A DNA stretch of 64,000 nt from Parasphingorhabdus sp. SCSIO 66989 (lineage in GTDB: Bacteria > Pseudomonadota > Alphaproteobacteria > Sphingomonadales > Sphingomonadaceae): the NCBI RefSeq assembly GCF_032852305.1, contig NZ_CP136594.1, positions 3,165,168 to 3,229,167 of the forward strand, given 5' to 3'. Shown piece by piece: positions 50,910 to 60,718 of this stretch. The notes under the pieces were generated by a model. It ran no database searches. It saw only the letters and a program-made list of their open reading frames with translations, and was not told the origin of the DNA. Position 1 is the first letter of the stretch, and every line of letters starts with the position of its first letter. A program made the translations under genes and the position numbers.

Positions 50910-51755
50910 TCAGTGCTTCTTCTTGTCAGCCCAGATGCTGCGATAGGACATATAGGCCAAACCTGTCGCAATAAGCAGGAAGATCAGCACAGCAAGGCCG
51001 GTCTGACGACGCTCAACCAGCTTGGGCTCGGCGGCCCAGATCAGGAAGGCGGCAACGTCTGTGGCCATTTGTTCCTTGGTTGCCTTGGTACCATCGTCAT
51101 AGGTGACCTGATCATCAATCGCGATCGGCGCCGCCATGGCGAGGTTCAGATTGGCAAAATAGGGGTTATAGTTAAGACCCGGACCGGGCATGGCATCAGG
51201 GAATTGCTCAGCCAGTTCCGCCGGTGGATCCTGATAGCCCAGCAGCAGAGAGCGGACATAATTGCCGCCATCATGACGAGCCTTGGTGATCAGCGAGAGA
51301 TCAGGCGGCAAGGCATTGCCATTGGCCGCACGCGCCGCCACTTCATTCGGGAAGGGCGAAGGCAGCGGATCGGACGGGATATTCGGACGCGTTGTCGCCT
51401 CGCCAGTTTCCGGATCAACAGTTGGCTGCTGGATCGCCCAGTCGGCAGCGATGGCTTTGATCTGGTCCTCATTATAGCCAAGGTCGGCGAAATTGCGGAA
51501 GCTCAGATACTTCATTGAGTGACAGGCGGAGCAAACCTCCTTGTACACCTTGAAGCCGCGTTGCAGCTGTGCGGTATCGAATTTGCCCATCATGCCGTCA
51601 GAAGCAAAATCATAATGCTCCGGATGCTTGTGAAAGACATGCTCGGCCGTCTCTTCATGCGGCTCTGACAAATAGGTGACCAGACCGGTGCCGAAGGAAT
51701 AAACCAGGACGCCAACAAAGAAGACGCCAACAAGTGTAGCGATTGCGCGGATCAT
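50910..51755 (-). CDS. petC: Cytochrome c1 of the bc1 complex
   Basis: This is a 281-residue membrane-anchored c-type cytochrome. CSACHSMKYL near residue 75 is the haem-binding site. PPDLSLI, DGGNYVRSLL and YNPYFANLNLAMA (axial Met) are the expected later segments. A C-terminal membrane anchor (about 250-270) ends in the K-rich tail DKKKH. It is the last gene of petABC and transfers electrons from the Rieske protein to soluble cytochrome c. Confidence 0.96.
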   Translation of the reverse strand: MIRAIATLVGVFFVGVLVYSFGTGLVTYLSEPHEETAEHVFHKHPEHYDFASDGMMGKFDTAQLQRGFKVYKEVCSACHSMKYLSFRNFADLGYNEDQIKAIAADWAIQQPTVDPETGEATTRPNIPSDPLPSPFPNEVAARAANGNALPPDLSLITKARHDGGNYVRSLLLGYQDPPAELAEQFPDAMPGPGLNYNPYFANLNLAMAAPIAIDDQVTYDDGTKATKEQMATDVAAFLIWAAEPKLVERRQTGLAVLIFLLIATGLAYMSYRSIWADKKKH

Positions 51756-51770
51756 GTTAGACTCTTTTCC

Positions 51771-53087
51771 TTATTCAGCAGGCTGTAGGCCAGGAGTGGC
51801 TGAACCGGTGGTTCCGGCAGATGCGCCATCATCAGCGCTCTTGCCCAATACCGCCTCGGTGATCGAGTTCGGCAGTGGCTTCGGCTTCTCGATGGACGAG
51901 ACAATCGGCAGGATCAACAGGAAGTGGGCGAAATAATAGGCCGATGCGACCTGACTGATCATCACCCAAGGCTCCTCAGCAGGTGCACCACCGCAGATGG
52001 TGAGGATCACCACGTCAACCAGCAGAAGCACGAAGAAAATGCGGAATAGCGGACGATAATTGCCCGAGCGTACCGGCGACTTGTCGAGCCATGGCAGGAA
52101 GAACAACAGCAGGATCGATGCGAACATCGCCAAAACACCCATCAGCTTCGCCGGAATGAACAGGAAGTCCACGGTGAAGGCACGCAGGATCGCATAGAAG
52201 GGCAGGAAATACCATTCAGGGACGATATGCGCCGGGGTCGAAAGCGGGTTGGCTTCGATATAGTTATCCGGGTGACCCAGAGCATTTGGCGCGAGCGTAA
52301 CCACCAGCGTAAAGATGATCAGGAATATGCCCAGACCAAAGCCGTCCTTCGCGGTGTAATAGGGATGGAAGGGAACGGTATCGACTTCCGACTTCACTTC
52401 TACACCGGTGGGGTTGGAAGACCCCGGAATGTGCAGCGCCCAGATGTGCAGGATAACCACACCGGCAATCACAAATGGCAGCAGATAGTGCAGCGAGAAG
52501 AAGCGGTTCAGCGCGGCATTATCCGGGGCAAAACCACCCAAAAGCCAGGTCTGAAGCGTCTCACCAACCAGTGGGATCGCCGAGAAAAGCCCGGTAATCA
52601 CCTTGGCCCCCCAGAAGCTCATCTGGCCCCAGGGAAGCACATAGCCCATAAACGCCGTCGCCATCATCAGCAGGAAGATCACCAGGCCCAAGAGCCAGAT
52701 CATCTCACGCGGTGCTTTATACGAGCTGAAATACAGCCCGCGGAAGATGTGAATATAGACGACGATAAAGAAGAAGCTCGCGCCATTGGCGTGGGCGTAG
52801 CGGAACAGCCAGCCATAATTCACATCGCGCATAATATGCTCGACCGAGCCAAAGGCGACCTGTGTGTTGGCGGCATAGTGCATCGCCAGAACGATGCCGG
52901 TTACGATTTGCAGCACCAGCGCAATGCCGGCAAGCGAACCAAAGTTCCAGAAATAGTTGAGATTGCGCGGCGTCGGATAACCGGCACCTAGAGAATCATA
53001 GACCAGACGCGGCACAGGCAGGCGCTGGTCCAGCCACTGCATGAACGGATTGGTCGGCTCATATTTTTTTGCCCAAGGGAAGCTCAT
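51771..53087 (-). CDS. petB: Cytochrome b of the bc1 complex
   Basis: This is a 438-residue protein with eight predicted membrane helices that carries both b-haems and the Qo/Qi sites. Visible signatures include [53 protein letters not shown] (Qo), and [14 protein letters not shown] (PEWY motif). The C-terminal extension after about 410 is Gly/Ala-rich, as in alphaproteobacteria. Fifteen bases separate it from petC. Function secure. Confidence 0.97.
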   Translation of the reverse strand: MSFPWAKKYEPTNPFMQWLDQRLPVPRLVYDSLGAGYPTPRNLNYFWNFGSLAGIALVLQIVTGIVLAMHYAANTQVAFGSVEHIMRDVNYGWLFRYAHANGASFFFIVVYIHIFRGLYFSSYKAPREMIWLLGLVIFLLMMATAFMGYVLPWGQMSFWGAKVITGLFSAIPLVGETLQTWLLGGFAPDNAALNRFFSLHYLLPFVIAGVVILHIWALHIPGSSNPTGVEVKSEVDTVPFHPYYTAKDGFGLGIFLIIFTLVVTLAPNALGHPDNYIEANPLSTPAHIVPEWYFLPFYAILRAFTVDFLFIPAKLMGVLAMFASILLLFFLPWLDKSPVRSGNYRPLFRIFFVLLLVDVVILTICGGAPAEEPWVMISQVASAYYFAHFLLILPIVSSIEKPKPLPNSITEAVLGKSADDGASAGTTGSATPGLQPAE

Positions 53088-53097
53088 ATCTCTTGCC

Positions 53098-53670
53098 TCA
53101 ACCGATTTTGATTACTGTGTCAGAAAGGAAGGAAAATTCCGGCACTTCCAGATTGGTCGGCGCCGGGCCTTTGCGAATACGGCCAGCGGCATCATAGTGC
53201 GAGCCGTGGCAGGGGCAGAAATAGCCGTCAAATTCACCTTTGACCTCACCAGCGGCAGCACCGAGCGGCACACAGCCAAGATGGGTGCAGACCGCTTTGC
53301 TGACCAGCCAGTTTTCCTTGCCGGGCAGTGTGCGCTCTTCCAGCGTTTGCGGATCGCGCAGCGATGCCACATCAACCGCCTTGACGCTGGCAATTTCTTC
53401 CGGCGTCAGATTGCTGATAAACACCGGCTGTTTACGCCATACGGTCTTGATCGTCTGACCCGGGGTGATGGAAGACACATCAACCTCGACCGATGCTTCC
53501 GCCAAAACGTCAGCGGACGGGGCCATCTGGGTTACCAGCGGATAGACCACTGCGGCGGCGCCAACGCCACCAAAGCTGACCGCGGCAATATGAATGAAAT
53601 CGCGGCGACGGACGCCTTCTTCTTCATGGCCCTCTGCCGAGCCTGCGTCCATTACTTGCTGTTCTGCCAT
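53098..53670 (-). CDS. petA: Rieske iron-sulfur protein of the bc1 complex
   Basis: This is a 190-residue subunit. The Tat-type signal anchor is [25 protein letters not shown] (twin Arg in RRRDF). The cluster ligands are CTHLGC and CPCHGSHYD. It is the first gene of petABC and accepts electrons from quinol. Function secure. Confidence 0.97.
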   Translation of the reverse strand: MAEQQVMDAGSAEGHEEEGVRRRDFIHIAAVSFGGVGAAAVVYPLVTQMAPSADVLAEASVEVDVSSITPGQTIKTVWRKQPVFISNLTPEEIASVKAVDVASLRDPQTLEERTLPGKENWLVSKAVCTHLGCVPLGAAAGEVKGEFDGYFCPCHGSHYDAAGRIRKGPAPTNLEVPEFSFLSDTVIKIG

Positions 53671-53914
53671 GCAATTCGACCTATGCGTTTGTATGTTCAG
53701 AGGTATATCTGATTAAATGATCGATTAAGAAAAAGGTTCCTGCCGCCAAGGCCGAAACACAACCTGCAAAAGGACTTTGATATCAGGCCCTCTCCATCGC
53801 CATTGGCGCGCCTCTTAGCCGTAAATCGACGCTCTTGCCAACTGCCTTTTTGCACCTACCTTTTGATAGCCTCTCTATATTGCCAATATTTCTATATTTT
53901 GGAGTGACTTAGCC

Positions 53915-54406
53915 ATGGAAACCACCGTCGATGCGACGATAGCTCTGGCGCTGTTCCAGCCCGATATTGCCGGCAATGTCGGCACCATGATGCGGCTGGC
54001 CGCCTGTATGGCGGTGCCGCTGCATATTATCGAGCCATGCGGATTCCCTTTGGGCGACCGCCAGTTGAAACGGGCAGCGATGGATTATGGCGGTCAGGCG
54101 GAGACGGTTCGGCACGCCGACTGGGACTGCTTTACAAAGGCGATGCGGTCGGGCGAAACTGCGCGCCGGATCATTGCTTTTGACAACCCGGCAGAGACCA
54201 ACCTCTATGATTTCCGCTTCCGGCCCGGCGATGTGCTGCTGGCAGGGTCAGAAAGTGCGGGCCTGCCCGATATGGTGCGGCAGGCTTGTGACAATGCTGT
54301 CGCCATCCCGATGGCACCCGGAGCCCGATCGCTCAATGTCGCCACCGCCAGCGCCATGGCCCTGGGGGAAGCGCTCAGGCAAACGCGCTTCAGCACAGTG
54401 GCTTGA
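53915..54406 (+). CDS. trmL: tRNA (cytidine(34)-2'-O)-methyltransferase
   Basis: This is a 163-residue SPOUT methyltransferase that modifies the wobble base of tRNA-Leu. ALFQPDIAGNVGTMMRLAACM, LLAGSESAGLPDMV and IPMAPGARSLNVATASAMALGEALRQ are the knot segments in the correct order. The length is normal. It starts 244 bases from the divergent petA; nothing else is seen in that gap. It precedes hemF by 124 bases. Confidence 0.94.
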   Translation: METTVDATIALALFQPDIAGNVGTMMRLAACMAVPLHIIEPCGFPLGDRQLKRAAMDYGGQAETVRHADWDCFTKAMRSGETARRIIAFDNPAETNLYDFRFRPGDVLLAGSESAGLPDMVRQACDNAVAIPMAPGARSLNVATASAMALGEALRQTRFSTVA

Positions 54407-54530
54407 TCCATATCAAGGCGCTTATCCATCCGCCCGGCCACAGTGCCGCCTCAAGAAACCCTAACCGGGTTGCCCGATGCCGAGCAGCGTGCCAGACAGC
54501 ATGCAATAACAACAGGGAGCGGATAGATAT

Positions 54531-55385
54531 ATGACCGACTGGAGCGAGCAGAAGACACGCGCAAACACATGGTTCAAAAGCCTGCGCGACGATATCTGCG
54601 CCGAATTTGAGGCGATTGAGCGCGAGGCCGGAAGCGATGCCCGCTTCACCTACAATGAATGGGACCGCAAAGATGGCGATGGCACACCCGGCGGCGGTGG
54701 GCGCAGCGGCCTGATCAAAGGCAGGGTGTTTGAGAAGGCCGGGGTCAATGTCTCGATGGTCGAGGGCACGTTCAGTGAGGACTTTGCCAAGCAGATCCAT
54801 GGCGCGGGCGATGATCCGCGCTTCTTCGCCACCGGCATTTCGCTGGTCGCGCATATGGCCAATCCGCATGTCCCCAATGTGCATATGAACACCCGTTTTC
54901 TGGTGACGCAAAAAGCATGGTTTGGCGGCGGCGCGGACTTGAACCCGGCGCTACCCAAAGAGGATGACACCGCCGATTTCCATGCCCGAATGCAGCAAGC
55001 ATGCGACGCGCACGACCCGAAATATTATCCCGAATACAAGAAATGGGCCGATGACTATTTCTACATCCCGCACCGCAAGGTGCATCGCGGTGTCGGCGGC
55101 ATTTTCTATGACCATCTCGAATGTGATGGCGAGAACAGTTTCGAGCGTAACTTCGCCTTTACCCAGGATGTAGGGCGCGCCTTTCTCGATATCTTCCCCA
55201 GACTGGTGCGGCGGCGGATGGACAGCGAATTCGACATGGACGACCGCAACGCCCAGCTCATCTATCGCGGTCGCTATGCCGAGTTTAACCTGGTCTATGA
55301 CCGCGGCACAATTTTCGGCCTGAAGACCGGTGGCAATATCGATGCGATATTGATGAGCCTGCCGCCGCTGGCGATCTGGGAATAG
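54531..55385 (+). CDS. hemF: Oxygen-dependent coproporphyrinogen-III oxidase
   Basis: This is a 284-residue cytoplasmic enzyme that decarboxylates coproporphyrinogen III to protoporphyrinogen IX using oxygen. GGGGRSGLIKGRVFEKAGVNVS, NPHVPNVHMNTRF, WFGGGADLNP with the catalytic His nearby and KKWADDYFYIPHR are diagnostic. The length fits bacterial HemF (~290). It implies aerobic growth. A GNAT gene follows after 18 bases, probably in the same transcript. Confidence 0.97.
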   Translation: MTDWSEQKTRANTWFKSLRDDICAEFEAIEREAGSDARFTYNEWDRKDGDGTPGGGGRSGLIKGRVFEKAGVNVSMVEGTFSEDFAKQIHGAGDDPRFFATGISLVAHMANPHVPNVHMNTRFLVTQKAWFGGGADLNPALPKEDDTADFHARMQQACDAHDPKYYPEYKKWADDYFYIPHRKVHRGVGGIFYDHLECDGENSFERNFAFTQDVGRAFLDIFPRLVRRRMDSEFDMDDRNAQLIYRGRYAEFNLVYDRGTIFGLKTGGNIDAILMSLPPLAIWE

Positions 55386-55403
55386 GCTCAAGCACAACCA
55401 GCC

Positions 55404-55994
55404 GTGACCGAACCCACAATCCCCGTGCCGCGAGGCCATGTCGCCACAATTGTCACCCATTTGGAAATGCTGTCGCCACCAGAACCGAAGCCAGCCCCTG
55501 ATTCGATTCTGCAGCTAGAAAACTGGCAAGACGCATCATGCGACAGTTATCTCAAGCTGTTCCGAGAAATCGGCACGCAATGGCTTTGGATTGGCCGATT
55601 GCTGCTGTCCGATGACGCATTGCAAGCTGTGCTCAATGATGCGGGGATAGCGCGCTATGCAGTAAGAACCCCGGATAACAGCACTTGCGGTATGGTAGAA
55701 CTCGACTTTCGCGTGCCCGGTGAATGCGAGATCGTCTATCTCGGCCTCACACCAGACCATAGCAGTAAAGGCCATGGCGCATGGCTGATAGGCGAAGCGC
55801 TGAAACGCGCGTGGCGCGATGATGTGAAGCGGGTGTGGCTACACACCTGCACGCTAGACCACCCGGCAGCGCTCGGCTTTTACTGCAAGCATGGCTTTGT
55901 GCCTTTCAAGCGGGAGATGGCAACCATGCCCGACCACCGCCTGACCGGCCATCTGCCACGCGACGCCGCGCCGCAGGTGCCGATTATTGAATAG
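55404..55994 (+). CDS. GNAT-family N-acetyltransferase
   Basis: This is a 196-residue acetyl-CoA-dependent transferase from GTG 55404. Acetyl-CoA motif A is LGLTPDHSSKGHGAWLIGEALKRAW (about 112-136); LHTCTLDHPAALGFYCKHGF is motif B. It overlaps no gene and lies 18 bases after hemF. No ATG alternative; the ribosome site is weak. Substrate unknown. Confidence 0.85.
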   Translation: MTEPTIPVPRGHVATIVTHLEMLSPPEPKPAPDSILQLENWQDASCDSYLKLFREIGTQWLWIGRLLLSDDALQAVLNDAGIARYAVRTPDNSTCGMVELDFRVPGECEIVYLGLTPDHSSKGHGAWLIGEALKRAWRDDVKRVWLHTCTLDHPAALGFYCKHGFVPFKREMATMPDHRLTGHLPRDAAPQVPIIE

Positions 55995-55997
55995 AAC

Positions 55998-56729
55998 TTA
56001 GCCGAAGGTTTCCTGCAGTTCTGCTGAGTCAACACCCTCAGCAAGCTGGCGATAAATCGCAGCGATAGCAGCGAGACTAATCGCCGAGGTAATCGCCGAA
56101 ACGATAGCGGCCAGCAGTGCGCCGATCATTGCAACAACGCCGCCGTTCAAAATCATGCCAAGCGTAATCAAATTGCTAATCCAGCTAATTACGATGATGC
56201 CTACTCCGATAATGAGAAGGAAAGCGAAAATAATCATGCCATTGCCTTCGGTCATCTCCCATGAGCGCTTTAGAGCCTCAATCGGATTTTTTTCCTTCTC
56301 CGCTGCCACGATAGGGCTGGCACATACCAGCTTGACCATCAGGAAGATGCCAGGAATGACTAAGAGAACGAGACCAAGCCCAATGCCGATCCACATAATG
56401 ATATTAGTCAGAAGATAAGGCAAAAACATTGCCGCTGCGGCACTGATTGTGGCGCCCAAATCTGTCTTGGTCTGTGTCAGAAAGGCTGTAAATATGGTCA
56501 GCGAGCCCAGCATTCCGAGCAAAACCGAGACCAACACCCAGATACCATTGAACCCCGAGAATGCTGCAAGAGGATTAACGTTCAATTCTGTCGATCCAAT
56601 GAAAAAATGCATCAACATGGCGGGCAATATCGTAAACAAACCGAGGGCTACCAATATCGTTTGCATATGCTCGGTCAACAATGCGATCGCATCGTTAAAC
56701 CCTTTACCCAGGTCGAATGTCTTTCCCAT
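55998..56729 (-). CDS. Polytopic membrane protein, paralogue 1 of three
   Basis: This is a 243-residue protein with about six membrane segments and no signal peptide. It shares with the next two genes a start of the type KxFDxG, the central IPGIFLMVKLVCASPIVAAEKEKNPIEALKRSW segment, and the C-terminal ELQETFG. The pattern PGI-L-K-----PI--AE---P--AL-RSWE---GN is that of the broad glycerophosphodiester phosphodiesterase membrane domain/DUF975-like group, whose function is unknown. ATG 56729 has GGGGAAG six bases upstream. Confidence 0.75.
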   Translation of the reverse strand: MGKTFDLGKGFNDAIALLTEHMQTILVALGLFTILPAMLMHFFIGSTELNVNPLAAFSGFNGIWVLVSVLLGMLGSLTIFTAFLTQTKTDLGATISAAAAMFLPYLLTNIIMWIGIGLGLVLLVIPGIFLMVKLVCASPIVAAEKEKNPIEALKRSWEMTEGNGMIIFAFLLIIGVGIIVISWISNLITLGMILNGGVVAMIGALLAAIVSAITSAISLAAIAAIYRQLAEGVDSAELQETFG

Positions 56730-56902
56730 TGCACTTCCCCTTAAACACTCATGAGATACTGCCGTTGCGACGGTCGGCGGTCTAGCGAACACATCGCATA
56801 TGTTCCCTTCCGCGACGCGATCCGCCCATGCGTCAGACCAGGCAACCTGTCCATGCACTGATTAGAGAATTTACAATTTGGTCCGCAAAGCCTCGGCTTG
56901 GG

Positions 56903-57769
56903 TTAGCCAAAAGTCTCTTCCAGTTCCTGGCTGTCGCGATCCGCATTCAGGGTTCTGAAAATCCCCACTGGTATCAGAGTGGTCCCGATGAAGTAGCAGA
57001 TATAGGCAGGCAGCGTTAATATCAGCGAGAAGAGTCCACCGCCAACGACATCCATGATCGTGCCCAATAAAGACACGGCATAGTAAATGGCGGAAACCAG
57101 AAGATTGGCGATAAAGTTATACAGCATGAGAATAAGCGTCATGCCTTGCGTTTGACGCCAGGATTCCGCCATGGCACTAAATGGATTATACGAGCCTCGC
57201 GCCGCCATGATCGGTCCGGCAAGACCCAGGCGCGAAACAACGAACAGCGCCAAAGGGAATAAGAAGAGCAGGAAAATCACGAAAACAAAGCCGATCATCA
57301 AACCGCCTGCGGTGCTGAGGCTGTCAAGATCACCAGCATAGGCAGCAAGACCGAACAGGGTAAATAACACGCCCAAAGGTAGAGCAAAAAGCAGGTAGAT
57401 CGCGAAAACGGCAACGGCCACGGGTATTGAAGCACCATAGCCATACAGAAAGGCTTGGGGAAACTCGATAGACTCAAACGTCGACGTCGACCGGAAGATA
57501 CTCATTTGCGCCGCAATGAATGGCAAAAATGCCACCAGCACGAACAATATCACACCCAAAACGCTGGTGGCATCGTTGAAAAGCCCGGCTGGCTGACTGC
57601 CCATCACCGACAAAACCGACCAGCCGCCGAAAAAGACGAACGAAAACACCGTGATGATGGCAATAAATCCGACACCCGCCATCACGACATGTCCCAGGCA
57701 ATTGAGGAAAGACTCTTTCCCAATCTCCCATGTCAATGAAAAGGCGCAACCTATGTCAAAGCGCTGCAT
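56903..57769 (-). CDS. Polytopic membrane protein, paralogue 2 of three
   Basis: This is a 288-residue protein with about six membrane helices. It starts MQRFDIGCAFS and ends ELEETFG, like its neighbours, and retains the middle AGPIMAARGSYNPFSAMAESW-type segment in a diverged form. ATG 57769 has AGGGGA about eight bases upstream. It lies between paralogues 1 and 3 on the same strand, with gaps of 173 and 57 bases. Local gene duplication is the simplest explanation. Function unknown. Confidence 0.75.
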   Translation of the reverse strand: MQRFDIGCAFSLTWEIGKESFLNCLGHVVMAGVGFIAIITVFSFVFFGGWSVLSVMGSQPAGLFNDATSVLGVILFVLVAFLPFIAAQMSIFRSTSTFESIEFPQAFLYGYGASIPVAVAVFAIYLLFALPLGVLFTLFGLAAYAGDLDSLSTAGGLMIGFVFVIFLLFLFPLALFVVSRLGLAGPIMAARGSYNPFSAMAESWRQTQGMTLILMLYNFIANLLVSAIYYAVSLLGTIMDVVGGGLFSLILTLPAYICYFIGTTLIPVGIFRTLNADRDSQELEETFG

Positions 57770-57826
57770 AGCGATTTTCCCCTTGCGCAATTATTTCAGT
57801 GATTTTCGGGATTGCGTCCTGCCACT

Positions 57827-58579
57827 TCAACCGAAAGTGTCTTTCAGTTCGCCAGCACCGGGTCCGCTAAGCTGGCGATAAATAGCCGCAGAGATTGCGA
57901 GACTGAAGGCAGTAGCCACACCTTGAAACAGCACCTGTACCAGTTGACCGATTGAGGCACCAATGCTGCCCGCGATCATGAATATACCAGCGACGATGCC
58001 GACAATCAGCGAGATCACGAACAGCACAACGAACAAGACAACAATAAACCCGAAAATGCGCAACGAATTGCCTTTGGTCAGCTCCCATGACCGTTGCAAC
58101 GCTGCTATCGGATTGCGCTCTTTCTCTGCAACGATTATGGGCGCAGCGCAGATAAATTTAATCGCAAGATAAATACCCGGGACAATAAGCAGCATAAAGC
58201 CAATGCCGATAGCCAAACCCATGAGCAGGCTGGTGAGAAAATAGGGAATGAAGAGACCAAATGCCGCAGCAATGGCTGTGCCAACCGTTGGACGGCTCTC
58301 GTCAAGATATATGGTCAGGACGGTGACTGTACCGATGACACCAATGAGGCTGGCAATCAGAATGGGCAAGAAATTGTCAGCATAAAAGGTCAGCATTTCG
58401 TCCAAAACAGCATTGGGGTCGCCAGATGCGCCAGCCAGCGGATCCCCCATCACCATTGTCATTGCAAATTGTGGAATCACAAAGAACACGCCAATGACCG
58501 CGATCAATATCTGGACATTGCCCGTAACAAGAGCGACCGCTTCGCTCCACGTTGCCCCAAAATCAAATGGCTTTTGCAT
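57827..58579 (-). CDS. Polytopic membrane protein, paralogue 3 of three
   Basis: This is a 250-residue protein, closest to paralogue 1: MQKPFDFGATWSEAVAL at the start, IVPGIYLAIKFICAAPIIVAEKERNPIAALQRSWELTKGN in the middle, ELKDTFG at the end. ATG 58579 follows GGGGGG about four bases upstream. It is the promoter-proximal member of the tandem set. Function unknown; membrane stress or lipid homeostasis would be a guess. Confidence 0.75.
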   Translation of the reverse strand: MQKPFDFGATWSEAVALVTGNVQILIAVIGVFFVIPQFAMTMVMGDPLAGASGDPNAVLDEMLTFYADNFLPILIASLIGVIGTVTVLTIYLDESRPTVGTAIAAAFGLFIPYFLTSLLMGLAIGIGFMLLIVPGIYLAIKFICAAPIIVAEKERNPIAALQRSWELTKGNSLRIFGFIVVLFVVLFVISLIVGIVAGIFMIAGSIGASIGQLVQVLFQGVATAFSLAISAAIYRQLSGPGAGELKDTFG

Positions 58580-58778
58580 TACACCCCCCACAACCAGAAC
58601 GGGAATAGCGTGAAACTTGTCCTGACTTTTCCCGCATTATTCCCATGAATCCCGCCGGTCATGCGATAGGCCGCCGCTTATGTCCAGCCCTATAAACCGC
58701 CACAATGAATCCTTTTGTAGCACCGGTTTGGCAATGATCACTCTTGCAAATCCATGCTTGGCCGCGCACATCGGGGCC

Positions 58779-59489
58779 ATGGCAACTTCTTTAGCAAAGC
58801 AACGCTCAGGTTCACCTAAAGCCACCATTGCCCCGCCCCAATGGCAGGTGAGTGATGGCCTGACCGGCTATGAGGATGCACTCGCCACCATGGAAGCGCG
58901 CAATCAGGCGGTGCAGGCGGGTGACGCTGAAGAGCTGATCTGGTTGCTCGAGCATCCGCCACTCTACACCGCCGGCACCAGCGCTGATCCATCGGAATTG
59001 CTGACACAGGATTTCCCCGTTTTCGAGACCGGACGCGGCGGACGCCATACCTATCATGGCCCGGGTCAGCGGGTCGGCTATCTGATGCTCGACCTCAACC
59101 GGCGCGGGCGCGATATTCGCTGCTTTGTCCATGCGCTTGAAGGCTGGGTTATCAATGCGCTGAGCGATTTCGATGTCGCTGCGCGCCGCGCCGAGGGTCG
59201 TATCGGTATCTGGGTCGATGGCCCGGATGGCCGTGAGGCAAAGATCGGCGCCATAGGTATCAGAGTGCGCAAATGGGTGACGATGCATGGCTTTGCCGTC
59301 AATATCGACCCGGCGCTCGACCATTTTACCGGGATTATCCCTTGCGGGATTAGTGAATATCCGGTGACCAGCCTGCGTGCTTTAGGTAAGGACGCCAACA
59401 TGGACGATTTCGACGCCGCGCTGGAGCGGCATCTGCCGACATTTCTCAACGCACTGGGCACCAATAGCGCGAAAGGACAATGCGCATGA
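58779..59489 (+). CDS. lipB: Lipoyl(octanoyl) transferase
   Basis: This is a ~236-residue enzyme that transfers octanoyl groups from ACP to the lipoyl domains of 2-oxoacid dehydrogenases. [21 protein letters not shown], the Lys in [22 protein letters not shown] and the catalytic Cys in [14 protein letters not shown] are present. I place the start at ATG 58779 to match the family N-terminus; ATGs at 58680 and 58734 are in frame and would add 33 or 15 residues. Its stop overlaps the following lipoprotein gene. Confidence 0.93.
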   Translation: MATSLAKQRSGSPKATIAPPQWQVSDGLTGYEDALATMEARNQAVQAGDAEELIWLLEHPPLYTAGTSADPSELLTQDFPVFETGRGGRHTYHGPGQRVGYLMLDLNRRGRDIRCFVHALEGWVINALSDFDVAARRAEGRIGIWVDGPDGREAKIGAIGIRVRKWVTMHGFAVNIDPALDHFTGIIPCGISEYPVTSLRALGKDANMDDFDAALERHLPTFLNALGTNSAKGQCA

Positions 59490-59815
59490 CCATCTACAAG
59501 CCAGCTCTTCTCACCGCCCTGTTGCTGCCTCTGGCGCTTACTGCCTGTGGCGGCAATACCGAGGGTGAAGGCGAAGCGACCGAGAGCGAATTGGGCGATA
59601 TTGATGTCCTCGAAGGCTCGGTCAGCGACGATATGATCACGCTCGATCGCTTTGGCGAGAATCCGCTGGCGGAAGACGCCCAGGAGACGGATGAGGACGA
59701 AAATGGTTCTTCCCCTGCGCCTGCTGCCAGCAATGAAAATGCCACTTCTGAAAGCGACTCAGACGACGATAATGGTGCAGGTGATGCGGAAGAAGGTACT
59801 GACAACGAAGAGTAA
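59486..59815 (+). CDS. Small acidic lipoprotein
   Basis: This is a 109-residue envelope lipoprotein. Signal and lipobox are [11 protein letters not shown] (cleavage before Cys about 21). The mature part is extremely acidic, with Asp/Glu/Ser/Asn-rich tail (about 70-109). ATG 59486 overlaps the lipB stop (GCATGA), with AAAGGA about nine bases upstream; ATG 59480 is in frame but too close. No family recognised. Function unknown. Confidence 0.75.
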   Translation: MTIYKPALLTALLLPLALTACGGNTEGEGEATESELGDIDVLEGSVSDDMITLDRFGENPLAEDAQETDEDENGSSPAPAASNENATSESDSDDDNGAGDAEEGTDNEE

Positions 59816-59822
59816 TCTTTGG

Positions 59823-60524
59823 TCACACCACATAGGGCAGCGTATCTATCAAACCCGCTTCGGCAAAACCCTGTTTACGCAGGCGGCAGCTATCGCATAA
59901 CCCGCAAGCCCGGCCATCCGGAGCAGGGTCATAGCAGGACCAACTCAGCGCCGGGTCTAAACCCAGTCGTCCTGTTTCGCGTGCAATATCGGCCTTGCCA
60001 AGATGCTGTAGCGGGGCATGGATTGTAAACGGCTTGCCTTCATCGCCCGCCTTGGTGGCCAGCTCCGCCAGCTCGGTGAATTTGTCGATAAATTCCGGAC
60101 GGCAATCGGGATAACCCGAATAATCCAGCGCATTCACGCCGATAAAGATATCCCGCGCGCCCAAGGCCTCGGCCCAACCCAGGGTAAGCGAGAGGAAAAT
60201 CAGGTTGCGCGCCGGGACATAGGTGACCGGAATGCCAGCACCGACACCTTCTTTCGGCACATCAATATCATCAGTCAGCGCCGATCCGCCAAATTGCCTC
60301 AGATCAAGCGGCAAAATGATATGCTGCGCTGCACGCAATTCGCGCGCAATCGCCTTTGCTGCCTCAATCTCGCGCTTGTGCCGCTGGCCATAGTCAATGG
60401 TGAGCGCGTGAATGGCATAGCCCTGCTCGCGCGCCAAAGCGGCGGAAACCATGGAATCCAGCCCGCCAGAGAGCAACACAACGGCAGTAGGGCCATCATT
60501 GGGATCGGGATATAGTCCGTTCAT
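59823..60524 (-). CDS. queC: 7-cyano-7-deazaguanine synthase
   Basis: This is a 233-residue enzyme that converts 7-carboxy-7-deazaguanine to preQ0 in the queuosine pathway. The PP-loop [12 protein letters not shown] is at the N-terminus, [17 protein letters not shown] follows, and the zinc site is CYDP-N7[10 protein letters not shown] near the end. ATG 60524 gives the usual N-terminus; an in-frame GTG at 60551 would add nine residues. It converges with the lipoprotein gene, with 7 bases between stops. Confidence 0.95.
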   Translation of the reverse strand: MNGLYPDPNDGPTAVVLLSGGLDSMVSAALAREQGYAIHALTIDYGQRHKREIEAAKAIARELRAAQHIILPLDLRQFGGSALTDDIDVPKEGVGAGIPVTYVPARNLIFLSLTLGWAEALGARDIFIGVNALDYSGYPDCRPEFIDKFTELAELATKAGDEGKPFTIHAPLQHLGKADIARETGRLGLDPALSWSCYDPAPDGRACGLCDSCRLRKQGFAEAGLIDTLPYVV

Positions 60525-60572
60525 AGGCACTGCATAGGCCAGCACAGCCACTTGAGCAATATTGTGCAGTGC

Positions 60573-60604
60573 AAAAAAATGGGTCGCCCCGAAGAACGAC
60601 CCAT
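60573..60604 (-). terminator. Rho-independent terminator of nadB
   Basis: On the minus strand ATGGGTCG and CGACCCAT (60579-60604) form a perfect 8-bp stem with a 10-base loop, followed by TTTTTTT (60573-60579). It lies 115 bases past the nadB stop. Confidence 0.85.
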
Positions 60605-60718
60605 AGGCAGGCTATAAGCCTGAAGGGAGGAAAGCGTACCAATGTTGGCACGCACATGGTGGTAAACCCATAAGGTTAAGATATTGATAACGCAGTGCCG
60701 GCAAATCGCAGAGCGCGG

